Shown: piece by piece, positions 18,749 to 27,727 of the stretch | Layout: every line of letters starts with the position of its first letter | Numbering within the stretch: the stretch's first letter is position 1 | From: CAVSUZ01 sp963791885 | GTDB taxonomy: Bacteria > Pseudomonadota > Alphaproteobacteria > Acetobacterales > Acetobacteraceae | DNA length: 64,000 nucleotides | Reading direction: 5' to 3' | Assembly: GCA_963791885.1 (NCBI GenBank) | Contig: CAWBUL010000006.1 | Location: forward strand, 2,356,001 to 2,420,000 | The notes under the pieces: model-generated | What the model was told of the DNA's origin: nothing | The model's database searches: none | What the model saw: the letters and a program-made list of their open reading frames with translations, nothing else | Program-made: the position numbers and the translations under genes

Positions 18749-20317
18749 ATGATGTATTTCAGCCGCGCCAAGGCGACCCTGATCGTAGGGCTGTGCCTTC
18801 TTGGCGTTCTCCTCTGCTTGCCGAACCTGTCCCGTAGCCCTAACGCCTGGCTTCCTTGGCGCCAGGTCCATCTCGGTCTCGACCTCCAGGGCGGCAGCTA
18901 TCTGCTCATGCAGGTCGATATGTCGGCCGTCACCAAGGAGAGGCTGAACGGCCTCGTCGATTCGGCCCGCCAGGCGCTGATTCAGCAGCGGATCTTCAAC
19001 CGCATTCAGGTCGTCCCGGCCCACAACCAGTTGCTGATCCAGCTTGTCGATCCGAACAAGACCCAGGACGCCATCGCCGCCCTCCGGCCCCTCATTTCGC
19101 CGGAGGGTGCGCTCAACACACCTGACCTCGACATCGTCTCGCCGAGCCCAGGCACCGTCACCATGACCCTGTCGCCCGTCGCTCTGCACGACCGAGCGCT
19201 CGCCGCAGTCCAGCAGTCCATCGACATCGTCCGCCGGCGCATTGACGCGACTGGCGTGGCCGACGCCGAGGTCAGTCCCGAAGGCGACTCCCGCATCGTC
19301 GTCCAGCTTCCTGGCGTCGGAGACCCTGAACGCATCAAGCAGCTCCTCGGCACCACTGCGCATATGACCTTCCAACTCGTGGACGAAACCGCGAGCCCCG
19401 CCGGCCCGCCACCTCCCGGCGTCAGCCTTCTTCCGATGGAGGACGATCCCAACCAGAAGATCCCGGTCTTCGACCGAGTGGACGTGGACGGCGGAGACCT
19501 GACCGACGCCCGGGCCGGCAACGACCAGCAGACCGGGCAATGGGTGGTGAACTTCACCTTCAACTCCGTTGGCGCGCGGCGCTTCGCTGATATTACGCGT
19601 GCGAATGTCGGCCGCCGCTTCGCCATCGTGCTCGACAATAAGGTGATCAGCGCCCCGGTGATTCGCGAGCCGATCCTCGGCGGGCGCGGTCAGATCAGCG
19701 GCAACTTCACCGCTTCCTCCGCCTCCGACCTTGCCCTGTTGCTGCGCGCCGGCGCCCTGCCGGCCCCGCTGACGGTGGTGGAGCAGAACAGCATCGGGCC
19801 CGAACTTGGCGCTGACTCGATCCGCTCCGGCGCCATCGCCCTCGGCGTCGGCTTCCTGCTCGTCGTTGCCTTCATGGGCTTCTTCTACGGTCTGCTCGGT
19901 TGGATCGCGAATGTCTGCCTGGTCGTGAACCTGATCCTGATGCTGGCCATCATGTCCCTGCTCCAGGCCACACTGACCCTGCCCGGCATGGCCGGTATCC
20001 TGCTGACGCTCGGTATGGCGGTGGACGCCAACATCCTGATCAACGAACGCGTCCGGGAGGAGCAGCGGAACGGACGTCCGCCCCTTGCTGCCCTCGAACA
20101 CGGCTTCCAGCGCGCCTACCGCACGATCTTCGATTCAAACGCCACGGCGTTTCTGGCGCACGTCATGCTGTTCATCTTCGGCTCCGGGCCAGTGCGCGGA
20201 TTTGCCGTGACGATCACCGTCGGCATCGCCACCAGCCTGTTCACCGCCTGGATGCTCACGCGCCTGCTTGTCTCCCGCTGGTATATCGCCACGCGGCCAC
20301 GCCTTTTGCCGGTCTGA
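18749..20317 (+). CDS. secD: Protein translocase subunit SecD
   Basis: 522-residue membrane protein that with SecF uses proton motive force to help protein export through SecYEG. It has an N-terminal membrane helix (TLIVGLCLLGVLLCLPNL), the LGLDLQGGSYLLMQVD motif, and a large periplasmic P1 domain. The C-terminal RND-type membrane part includes ALGVGFLLVVAFMGFFYGLLG and a GMAVDANILINERVREE motif. Length is typical for alphaproteobacteria. Two tandem ATGs exist (18749, 18752). secF follows after 6 bases. Confidence 0.96.
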   Translation: MMYFSRAKATLIVGLCLLGVLLCLPNLSRSPNAWLPWRQVHLGLDLQGGSYLLMQVDMSAVTKERLNGLVDSARQALIQQRIFNRIQVVPAHNQLLIQLVDPNKTQDAIAALRPLISPEGALNTPDLDIVSPSPGTVTMTLSPVALHDRALAAVQQSIDIVRRRIDATGVADAEVSPEGDSRIVVQLPGVGDPERIKQLLGTTAHMTFQLVDETASPAGPPPPGVSLLPMEDDPNQKIPVFDRVDVDGGDLTDARAGNDQQTGQWVVNFTFNSVGARRFADITRANVGRRFAIVLDNKVISAPVIREPILGGRGQISGNFTASSASDLALLLRAGALPAPLTVVEQNSIGPELGADSIRSGAIALGVGFLLVVAFMGFFYGLLGWIANVCLVVNLILMLAIMSLLQATLTLPGMAGILLTLGMAVDANILINERVREEQRNGRPPLAALEHGFQRAYRTIFDSNATAFLAHVMLFIFGSGPVRGFAVTITVGIATSLFTAWMLTRLLVSRWYIATRPRLLPV

Positions 20318-20323
20318 CCCGCC

Positions 20324-21316
20324 ATGTTCAGCTTCCTCCTCCGCCCGCATTTCCGCCTCGTCCCGGACGGTACCCGCATCCAGTTCATGAAGGGCCGGTT
20401 CATGGGGCTGATGGTCTCGGCCGTGCTGTCCACGGCCTCCATCATCTTATTCTTCCACCCCGGCCTGCACCTGGGCATCGATTTCTCGGGCGGAATCGTC
20501 ATGGAGGTCCGAACCCCCGGACCGGCCGATTTCGGCAAGATCCGTGCGGCGTTGGCGGCCGAGAAGGTCCCGCAGCAGGGCGTGCAGCGTTTCGGTGCGC
20601 CGGATGAGGTGCTGATCAGGCTTGGCGCCCAGCCCTCGGCCGCGGCAACCGATACGATGGTCAACAAGGTGCAGGCGGCGCTGGCGAAAGCCGAGCCGGG
20701 CAGCAAAATACTGCGTACCAATGCCATCGGCGCCTCGGTGTCGGCGCAGCTGCTGCACAACGGCATCCTGGCGCTGGTCATCAGCCTGGCGATGATCCTG
20801 GTCTATATCTGGTTCCGCTTCGAGTGGGAGTTCGCGGTCGGAGCGGTGGTGACTCTGGTGCTGGACATCACCAAGGCCGTGGGATTCCTGGTGCTCACGC
20901 GGTTTGATTTCGACCTGGTGATGGTGGCCGCGATCCTGACCATCCTGGGCTATTCCACGAACGACAAAGTCGTCGTGTACGACCGGGTGCGCGAGAATCT
21001 GCGCAAGTACAAGACCATGCCGCTGCGTGACTTGATCGATCTTTCGATCAACGAAACACTCAGCCGGACACTGGGCACGAGCATGACGCTGTTCCTGGCG
21101 GCCTTGCCGCTGGCGCTGTTCGGTCCGCAATCGATCTCGGACTTCGCATGGGTGATGCTGTTCGGGATCGTGGTTGGCACGTCGTCGTCCATCTTCATCG
21201 CCGCCCCGATCCTGCTTTTGCTCGGAGAGGGGCGACTGCGTCGGGATGCCGCGGCGCCGGTCGTGGCGAAACCCAAACTGAGCGTCGGGTCGGAGCCGGC
21301 TGCGCGGAGACGGTAG
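20324..21316 (+). CDS. secF: Protein translocase subunit SecF
   Basis: 330-residue partner of SecD. It shows the HLGIDFSGGIVMEVR motif, the RTNAIGASVSAQL segment near 130, and the membrane motif GYSTNDKVVVYDRVREN near 212-226. The C-terminal helices are followed by a basic tail. It forms an operon with secD (6-base gap). Confidence 0.96.
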   Translation: MFSFLLRPHFRLVPDGTRIQFMKGRFMGLMVSAVLSTASIILFFHPGLHLGIDFSGGIVMEVRTPGPADFGKIRAALAAEKVPQQGVQRFGAPDEVLIRLGAQPSAAATDTMVNKVQAALAKAEPGSKILRTNAIGASVSAQLLHNGILALVISLAMILVYIWFRFEWEFAVGAVVTLVLDITKAVGFLVLTRFDFDLVMVAAILTILGYSTNDKVVVYDRVRENLRKYKTMPLRDLIDLSINETLSRTLGTSMTLFLAALPLALFGPQSISDFAWVMLFGIVVGTSSSIFIAAPILLLLGEGRLRRDAAAPVVAKPKLSVGSEPAARRR

Positions 21317-21366
21317 AGGGCTTGTGCAAGACCGCCGCCGCATCCGGCTGCGACTTTGGACGGTGT

Positions 21367-21660
21367 TCATAGCATCGCCGCCCAGGTCGCGATCTGGTCG
21401 CCGGGCAATTTCGGTGTCCGTTCGAATTGCGCAGTCGCGCCGTCAAGCTCGCCCATGTTCGACAGCACGTGTCCAAGGGCCATGTGAGCCACATTATTCG
21501 TTGGACCGCGTTTTAAGGCTTTGCGGAGAACCTCAGCTGCTTCGTTAAGTTTGCCGCTTTCGGAAAGAACGAACAACTCAGCAATGCGGCCCGTCGTGGT
21601 ACTGCGTCCTGCGACCGCGGCCCATGAGCGCTGTGAGAGGGTGTCTGTGAGGGACGATGC
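21367..21660 (-). pseudogene. TPR protein remnant
   Basis: In this 470-base gap after secF, one frame reads about 90 codons of TPR-like sequence ending at 21367, for example GKLNEAAEVLRKALKRG and GHVLSNMGELDGA. No start codon or upstream repeats are present; further upstream the frame runs antisense into the ArsR region. It looks like the 3' fragment of a tetratricopeptide gene. The rest of the gap holds only the ArsR operator. Confidence 0.4.
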
Positions 21661-21778
21661 CCTGTGGTTGGAGGGACCCTTCGGCTCAACGCAGATTGCG
21701 TTAGAGGTACCGACTCTCTGACATCTGCCGGCGACCCGCGGGTGGCACCCTCTTGCCGCACATCTTTGATCTTGATAC

Positions 21779-21794
21779 TTAGGTATGTGCCTAA
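21779..21794. promoter_or_regulatory. Inverted repeat overlapping the ArsR-type gene start (probable operator)
   Basis: TTAGGTATGTGCCTAA has 5-bp perfect arms (TTAGG/CCTAA) and further partial symmetry inside. The GTG start of the regulator lies within it. The size and symmetry fit a small wHTH dimer, suggesting autorepression at the start codon itself. Confidence 0.55.
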
Positions 21795-22125
21795 CTATGA
21801 ACCCCACCTCGATCGGCTGTTCCATGCCCTCGCCGATCCGGCGCGGCGGTCCATGCTGCAACGCCTGGCGCTCGGACCGGCGCCGGTCAGCGAGCTCGCC
21901 CGACCGCTGCCCATGTCCCTCCCTTCCGCCATGCAGCACCTTGGTGTGCTGGAGGACGCTGGACTGGTGCGGACGGAAAAGCGCGGCCGCGTGCGCGAGT
22001 GCACCTTGCAGCCCGACAGGCTCAGCCTGGCTGAGCGTTGGCTCATCGCTCGGCGGCCGGAATGGGAACAGAGGCTCGATCGATTGGGTGCGTATCTGCA
22101 AACCATGAACGACGAGGGAGCATAG
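21787..22125 (+). CDS. ArsR-family transcriptional regulator
   Basis: 112-residue winged-helix protein. The start PHLDRLFHALADPARRSMLQ and the recognition region LARPLPMSLPSAMQHLGVLEDAGLV are typical of the ArsR/SdpR type that sits before SRPBCC genes. It lacks the metal-binding Cys-Val-Cys motif, so it is probably not a metalloregulator. GTG 21787 is chosen because it gives the family N-terminus. It is followed after 3 bases by the SRPBCC gene, a widely seen pair. Confidence 0.85.
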   Translation: MPNYEPHLDRLFHALADPARRSMLQRLALGPAPVSELARPLPMSLPSAMQHLGVLEDAGLVRTEKRGRVRECTLQPDRLSLAERWLIARRPEWEQRLDRLGAYLQTMNDEGA

Positions 22126-22128
22126 CCC

Positions 22129-23067
22129 ATGACGTCATCCGTTCAGCCCGAGCCCCTGCGGCTTTCGCGCCTGCTCCATGCGCCGCGGGAGACCGTATTC
22201 CGAGCCTGGGGCGAGGCCCGGCATGTGAAAGCCTGGTTCGCGCCGGAAGGGTTCATCGTTCCAGATGCAACGGTAGAGATGCGCGAGGGCGGCAGGTTCG
22301 ATTTATCGATGCGCTCACCGCGCGGCGAGGAACACTGGATCCGCGGCCGTGTGCTGGAGGTGACGCCGAATGAGCGGCTGGTGATCGGGATGCGCATCAC
22401 CGATGCGGCCGGCAAGGCGCTCTTCGACGCGCATACGGCGGTGACCTTCGCCGATGCGCTTGGCGGCACCCGGCTGGATGTGGAGCAACGCTGTACGCTG
22501 CTCGATCCGGAAGTCGGATGGATGGTGCAAGGCGCGCCGCAAGGTTGGGCGAGCACGCTCGACCAACTGGAAGCCGAAGTGCTGCGCATGCATGGCGCCT
22601 CGGAGCCGACGAGTCGCTCGGTCGCCCATGGCAGCTTCCATCTGGAACGCACCTATGAAGCACCGGTGGAGCGTGTCTGGCGCGCCTTCACTCAGGGGGA
22701 CGCGAAGCAGGCATGGTTCAGCGGACCGCCAGGAAAGTGGGAGTTGTTGGAACGCCACATGGATGTGCGCGAGGGCGGCACAGAGCGGCTAAAGGGACGC
22801 TGGGAAGGCGGCATGGTGTCGTCGTTCGACGCGATATACCACGATGTCGTCCCGCAGGAACGGCTCGTGTACAGCTACACGATGCACCTGAACGAGCGGA
22901 AGATATCGGTCTCGCTCGCAACCATCGAATTGCGGGCAGAGTTGGGACGCACCACGGTGCGAGTGACGGAGCAGGGTGCGTTCCTGGACGGATATGATGA
23001 TGCCGGGTCGCGCGAGCATGGCACCGGCCTGCTGCTCGATGCACTCGGCGCGTCGTTACGAGCCTAA
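22129..23067 (+). CDS. SRPBCC (AHSA1-like) protein with two tandem domains
   Basis: 312 residues containing two START-like domains of the AHSA1 family. The first is at about 10-150 (RLLHAPRETVFRAWGEARHVKAWFAPEG), the second at about 165-310 (RTYEAPVERVWRAFTQGDAKQAWFSG). Most family members have one domain, so this is a fused duplication. The fold binds hydrophobic ligands; function is unknown. It is co-operonic with the ArsR regulator. Its end overlaps the convergent trmJ stop by four bases. Confidence 0.83.
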   Translation: MTSSVQPEPLRLSRLLHAPRETVFRAWGEARHVKAWFAPEGFIVPDATVEMREGGRFDLSMRSPRGEEHWIRGRVLEVTPNERLVIGMRITDAAGKALFDAHTAVTFADALGGTRLDVEQRCTLLDPEVGWMVQGAPQGWASTLDQLEAEVLRMHGASEPTSRSVAHGSFHLERTYEAPVERVWRAFTQGDAKQAWFSGPPGKWELLERHMDVREGGTERLKGRWEGGMVSSFDAIYHDVVPQERLVYSYTMHLNERKISVSLATIELRAELGRTTVRVTEQGAFLDGYDDAGSREHGTGLLLDALGASLRA

Positions 23068-23846
23068 TCGTCCCGCCCGCGCTGACGGCGGCCGCGTGCG
23101 AGTTCCGTGACGACGCCGTGCAGAGTGCGCAGCTCCTGTTCCGTCACTTCGCCGCGCTGAAAGAAGTGGCGGATGTTGCGCACCATGCCGGGCCGTTTGG
23201 GCAGATTGCTGAGGAAACCACAGGCGTCGAGCTCGGCGGTTAGGTGGGCCAGAAAGTTTTCCAGCTGCGTTTTGGTGCCGACATGCGTCTCGTTGGTCAT
23301 CAGTACATGGGCCAGTGTCTGATCATCAGCGAGCCACCACTCGTAGGCCATGATCATGACGGCCTGCGCCAGATTGAGCGACATGAAATCCGGATTGAGT
23401 GGATAGCGTACCAGCGCGTCGGCATGCGCCATGTCGTCATTATCCAGGCCGGCGCGCTCGGGGCCGAACAGGATGCCGGCGCGCAGGTCGCGCCCGCAGA
23501 TCGCGCGCAACTCCGCCGCCCCGCCGCGCGCAGTCAACACCGGCTTGATGATATGCCGCGGCCGAGGACACGTGGCGAGCACATGGTGTAGATCTGCGAC
23601 CGCCTCGGCCACGTCAGGGTGGACGGTCGCCTCGTCAAGCAGGCGCTGGGCGCCGGAGGCGTTGCGCCATGCCTTGTCCTGCGGCCAGCCGTCGCGCGGA
23701 GCGACAAGGCGCAGATGAAACAGACCGCCATTGGCCATGGCGCGGGCGCAAGCTCCGATATTGTCGGCCAGTTGCGGACGAACCAGGATGACGACGGGGG
23801 AATTGCCGATCGGCGCGAGGTCGGCGCCGCTTTCGCGCCTTGTCAT
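23064..23846 (-). CDS. trmJ: tRNA (cytidine/uridine-2'-O-)-methyltransferase TrmJ
   Basis: 260-residue SpoU/SPOUT methyltransferase expected to 2'-O-methylate position 32 of tRNAs. Motifs seen are VVILVRPQLADNIGACARAM, with the conserved N-x-G-x-x-x-R, AGILFGPERAGLDNDD near 125, and the knot segment NPDFMSLNLAQAVMIMAYE near 153-171. The C-terminal helical extension is typical of TrmJ. ATG overlaps the cysS stop (ATGA at 23843-23846), so it is coupled to cysS. Confidence 0.9.
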   Translation of the reverse strand: MTRRESGADLAPIGNSPVVILVRPQLADNIGACARAMANGGLFHLRLVAPRDGWPQDKAWRNASGAQRLLDEATVHPDVAEAVADLHHVLATCPRPRHIIKPVLTARGGAAELRAICGRDLRAGILFGPERAGLDNDDMAHADALVRYPLNPDFMSLNLAQAVMIMAYEWWLADDQTLAHVLMTNETHVGTKTQLENFLAHLTAELDACGFLSNLPKRPGMVRNIRHFFQRGEVTEQELRTLHGVVTELARGRRQRGRDD

Positions 23847-25189
23847 CCCTTGCGCCAGGTGGTCCCGGCCGCCGTGTCCTCCAGGACGATGCCCCGCGCG
23901 ACCAGGTCCGCGCGGATCTTGTCGGCGCGGGCGAAATCCCTGGCCTTGCGGGCGGCCACGCGCTCGGCGATAGCGGATTCGATTGCGGCGGTATCGGTCC
24001 CGCCGCGGAACCATGCCTCCGGCGTTTGCTGCAGGATGCCCAGCACATCGCCAGTAGCGCGCAGCCCGGCGGCCGCAACGCGGTCTCCGGTCAGCGCCGC
24101 GTCCGCGAGGACGCGCATATGCGCGATTGCCAGCGGTGTGTTGAGGTCGTCGCACAGCGCGTCAAGCACCGGTTCGGGGAGGCTCGGGGCCGGCTCGGAC
24201 GGCGTCCGCTCCAGTGCGCGGTAGAAGCGGTCGAGTTCCTTTCGCGCTTCTTCCAAGCCGGCGTCGGTGAAGTCGAGTTCCGCGCGATAGTGGGTCCGCA
24301 GCAGCAGCAACCGAATAGCCTCGCCGGGAGCCTTGGCGAGCACGTCGCGGACGGTGAAGAAGTTGCCGAGGGACTTCGACATCTTCTCGCCGTTCACCAG
24401 CAACATGCCGTTGTGCATCCAGTATCGGGCGAAGTGGCTGCCAGGAAACGCGCAGAGGCTCTGGGCGCGTTCATTCTCGTGGTGGGGGAAGATCAGATCG
24501 CTGCCGCCGCCGTGGATGTCGAACGTCTCACCCAGGTAGCGCCAGGACATGGCGGAGCATTCGACATGCCAGCCTGGGCGTCCTCGGCCCCAGGGACTAT
24601 CCCACCCGGGTAGGTCGGGCGTTGAGGGCTTCCACAGCACGAAATCCCCCGGATCACGTTTGTAAGGCGCGACGTCGACGCGGGCGCCGGCGAGCAACTC
24701 CTCCGGGCTGCGGCCGGAGAGGGAGCCATAATCGGGGTCGGTCTTCACCGCGAACAGGACATGCCCTTGCGCTTCATAGGCATGGCCGCTTTCGATCAGC
24801 CGTTCGATGACGGTGATCATCTCGGGGATGTGCTCGGTGGCGCGCGGCTCCTGGTCGGGCGGCAGGGCACCGAGTGCGGCCATGTCGGTATGGAAATCGG
24901 CCAGGGTGCGGGCGGTGATGGCGGCGATCGGTTCGCCTGATTCGACGGCCCGAGCGTTGATCTTGTCGTCCACGTCGGTGACGTTGCGGACGTAAGTGAC
25001 GCGCGGATAGAGCCGGCGGAGCAGACGGGCGAGCACGTCGAACACGACCCCCAGGGGGCGGGCGTTCCCGAGATGCGCCAGGGCGTACACCGTCGGCCCA
25101 CAGACGTACATGCGTACGTGGGAGGGATCGATCGGGCTGAATGCCTCCCGCCGGCGGGTCAGAGTGTTGTGGAAGAACAGTTGGGGCAC
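23843..25189 (-). CDS. cysS: Cysteinyl-tRNA synthetase
   Basis: 448-residue class I aminoacyl-tRNA synthetase. The zinc-binding Cys30 lies in MYVCGPTVY. The HIGH-type signature is AHLGNAR at 38-44, with Leu in place of the more common Ile. The second zinc ligand region is WHVECSAMSW with downstream HGGGSDLIFPHHENE, and KMSKSLGNF is present near 265. Length is family-typical. Coupled downstream to trmJ. Confidence 0.96.
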   Translation of the reverse strand: MPQLFFHNTLTRRREAFSPIDPSHVRMYVCGPTVYALAHLGNARPLGVVFDVLARLLRRLYPRVTYVRNVTDVDDKINARAVESGEPIAAITARTLADFHTDMAALGALPPDQEPRATEHIPEMITVIERLIESGHAYEAQGHVLFAVKTDPDYGSLSGRSPEELLAGARVDVAPYKRDPGDFVLWKPSTPDLPGWDSPWGRGRPGWHVECSAMSWRYLGETFDIHGGGSDLIFPHHENERAQSLCAFPGSHFARYWMHNGMLLVNGEKMSKSLGNFFTVRDVLAKAPGEAIRLLLLRTHYRAELDFTDAGLEEARKELDRFYRALERTPSEPAPSLPEPVLDALCDDLNTPLAIAHMRVLADAALTGDRVAAAGLRATGDVLGILQQTPEAWFRGGTDTAAIESAIAERVAARKARDFARADKIRADLVARGIVLEDTAAGTTWRKG

Positions 25190-25272
25190 CGTCGTGTTGT
25201 GGTGGATGCGAGACGGCGAATCAACGCGCTCGATTGACAGGGGCGTTTCCCTTGGCTACGCGATAAGTGCGA

Positions 25273-26500
25273 ATGCCTCGCAATAACGACGCCGTCCGGC
25301 CGGAGAATACCGTGAGCACTGCCGTCTATTCCTCCGGCCGGCAGAGGCTGACTCGTACCGTAGCCGTCTTCGGCCCTGGCCTGGTGGTGATGCTGGCCGA
25401 TACGGATGTCGGCAGCGTGATCACCGCGGGCCAGAGCGGGGTGCAGTGGGGCTACCGGCTGCTGCTGCTGCAACTCGTGCTGATCCCCATCCTCTACATG
25501 GCCCAGGAGCTTACCGTCCGCCTTGGCATCTTCACCGGCCGCGGACACGGCGAACTCATCCGGCAGACCTTCGGCATGCCATGGGCGATGCTCTCGGCGG
25601 CAGGCCTCGGCGTGGCCACCGTGGGCGCGTTGCTAACGGAGTTCTCCGGCGTTGCCGGCGTCGGCGAGCTGTACGGCCTTTCGCGCGCCCTCACGCTGCC
25701 GATCGCCGGCGGTCGGATTGTTCGAGTTCGCGTTCTTTTTTGTGGCCTGGGCCGCGCATCCCGATCCTGCTGCGATGGCACGAGGCGCGATCGATATCCC
25801 GTTCGCCGACAAAGAGTATCTGTATCTCGCAGCGGCCAATATCGGCGCGGTGATCATGCCGTGGATGATCTTCTATCAGCAGTCGGCGGTGGCGGATAAG
25901 CGCCTCCGGCGGGAGCACTTTGCCGCGGCACGCTGGGATACGGCTATCGGTGCCGTAGTAACCCAGCTTGTGATGGCCGCCGTGCTGATAGCCTGCGCCG
26001 CTACGATCGGAGTGAAGAACCCCAATGCCTCGCTGAACACAGTGGGCGACATGGCGCAGGCTCTGACGCCATTCCTAGGTAAGGCAATGGGGAATGCGGT
26101 GTTCGGGGCCGGCGTCCTGGGCGCGGGCATGGTCGCGGCGATCGTCGCATCACTGGCCTTTGCCTGGGGATTGGGCGAGGTGACCGGCTATCGGCATTCA
26201 CTGGAGCATCACCCGCTGGAGGCGCGCTGGTTCTACGCGGTGTATGCGCTGTGTGTGATCGGTGGATGTCTCGTGGTCGGCTTCTGGCCCAATCTGGTGT
26301 CGCTGAACGTTGGTGTGCAGGTGATGAATGCGCTGCTGCTGCCGCTCGTGCTGGGCTTTCTGATTGCACTTGCCTGCCGCGCGCTGCCGCAGTCGCATCG
26401 GTTGCGTGGGACATACCTGTACGTGGTCCTGGTAGTGACGGTATTGACCTGCGCGCTGGGCGTGTTCGGCGGATTCTCGGGCGCCGGACTTCTCGGATAG
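25273..26500 (+). pseudogene. Nramp-type divalent metal transporter, broken by an internal deletion and frameshift
   Basis: The N-terminal frame reads a normal Nramp start (VFGPGLVVMLADTDVGSVITAGQSG, the DPGN-like region as ADTDVGS, then LYMAQELTVRLG). It runs to LSRALTLPIAGG at about 25712. Homology then resumes in another frame as GLFEFAFFFVAWAAHP and continues to the end (MPWMIFYQQSAVADK). Nramp proteins normally have about 25 residues between these two segments. Total length is not a multiple of three. So roughly 75-80 bases seem deleted, removing a membrane helix. It would not give a working transporter unless the deletion is an assembly artefact. Confidence 0.75.
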
Positions 26501-26512
26501 TGGTGAGGGGCG

Positions 26513-26538
26513 GCGCCGACCCAGTGAAAGGTCGGCGC
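26513..26538. terminator. Bidirectional terminator-like hairpin between convergent genes
   Basis: GCGCCGACC pairs perfectly with GGTCGGCGC around the loop CAGTGAAA. It lies in the 48-base gap between the Nramp remnant and the convergent dehydratase gene. There is no U-tract. Terminator role is inferred from position. Confidence 0.5.
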
Positions 26539-26548
26539 GCTGAATCGT

Positions 26549-27727
26549 CTAACCCCGCCCCAGGCTTGGCACGTAGTTCCGGCGCGGATACTCGTCCCAG
26601 TGTTCGGTCAGTCCCTTGTGGCTGAATTCCTTGTAAGGGTGTGCTCTCAGGCGCTCGACATCGATTTCGATACCGAGACCTGGCGTTTCAGGCAGCGTCG
26701 CCCAGCCGTCTTTGACCGTGATGTGCGTCGGCGCGATCGCGTGGCACACTTCGCGGAAATTCACGAAATACTCGGCGATGCGGAAGTTCGGAATGGTGGC
26801 ACAGACATGCACCGTCGCAGCGAACCCCATCAGCACGCTGTTATAGTTGTGCGGCGCCATCACCACGGCCTGGGGCTGCGCCATCGCCGATATATCCAAC
26901 AACGCGCTGATGCCACCGATGGCGCAAATGTCAGGGTTGAGGATGTCGGCCACACGCTTTTCCAGTGCCTGGAAGAACGACTCTTTTGAATACAGAGCTT
27001 CGCCGGTGACGATCGGGATCGGTACCGCGCGGCGCACCTCGCCGAGCAGGTCCAGGTTGTCGGGCGGGCAGGGTTCCTCGTACCAGGTAATGCCGAACTC
27101 CGTCAGGCGCTGGCCGATGCGAATGGCGTGTGACGGTGAGAAGCGACGGTGCGCTTCGATCAGCAGTTCGAAATCGGGTCCGACGGCCTTGCGCATACGG
27201 CGGACGAAATCGATGGCGAAATCCTCGTCCTTTGGATCGACGAAGCTGCGCCAGGGATTGGGGAACGGATCGAATTTCGCGGCGGTGAAGCCTTCTTCCC
27301 TCAGCTTCAGTGCGGTCTGGATGTTTTCCTCGACGCTGCCGTGCGACCAGCCATTGGCATAGACACGCACCTCGGCGCGCGAAGGACCGCCGATCAGGTT
27401 GTAAACCGGTTGACCGCAGCGCTTGCCAAGTATGTCCCACAACGCAATTTCGATCGCGCTCCAGGCCGAAAGCAGTTCCATCGAATTGCGGCGGATGGCA
27501 AAGTCGTTGAACAGCACCGCACCGATATGGCGGATGTTGAAGCTGCTGCGGCCGATGATATAGGGCGCCATGCATTGCACGCAGGCTTCAATCACCTTCT
27601 CTTTCCCGCGGGTGACATAAGCTTCGCCCCAGCCGTAGAGACCATCTTCGGTTTCCACGCGGCAGAAGAGCAGGTTTTTGCCGCTGCCGGGGTGAAGCAG
27701 GAAAGTCTCGATGCGGCTGATCTTCAT
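26549..27727 (-). CDS. Mandelate racemase/enolase superfamily dehydratase, galactonate dehydratase-like
   Basis: 392-residue enolase-superfamily enzyme. Candidate catalytic residues are Glu191/His193 (EAHRRF), Glu217 (YEEP), Glu243 (TGEALY) and His293 (APHNYN). Their spacing equals that of Asp183/His185/Glu209/Glu235/His285 as I recall them for E. coli galactonate dehydratase, shifted by eight. The first metal ligand is Glu here instead of Asp. It probably dehydrates a sugar acid to a 2-keto-3-deoxy acid. It is coupled (ATGA) to an upstream MFS transporter gene, a typical sugar-acid uptake and use pair. The exact acid is unknown. Confidence 0.83.
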   Translation of the reverse strand: MKISRIETFLLHPGSGKNLLFCRVETEDGLYGWGEAYVTRGKEKVIEACVQCMAPYIIGRSSFNIRHIGAVLFNDFAIRRNSMELLSAWSAIEIALWDILGKRCGQPVYNLIGGPSRAEVRVYANGWSHGSVEENIQTALKLREEGFTAAKFDPFPNPWRSFVDPKDEDFAIDFVRRMRKAVGPDFELLIEAHRRFSPSHAIRIGQRLTEFGITWYEEPCPPDNLDLLGEVRRAVPIPIVTGEALYSKESFFQALEKRVADILNPDICAIGGISALLDISAMAQPQAVVMAPHNYNSVLMGFAATVHVCATIPNFRIAEYFVNFREVCHAIAPTHITVKDGWATLPETPGLGIEIDVERLRAHPYKEFSHKGLTEHWDEYPRRNYVPSLGRG

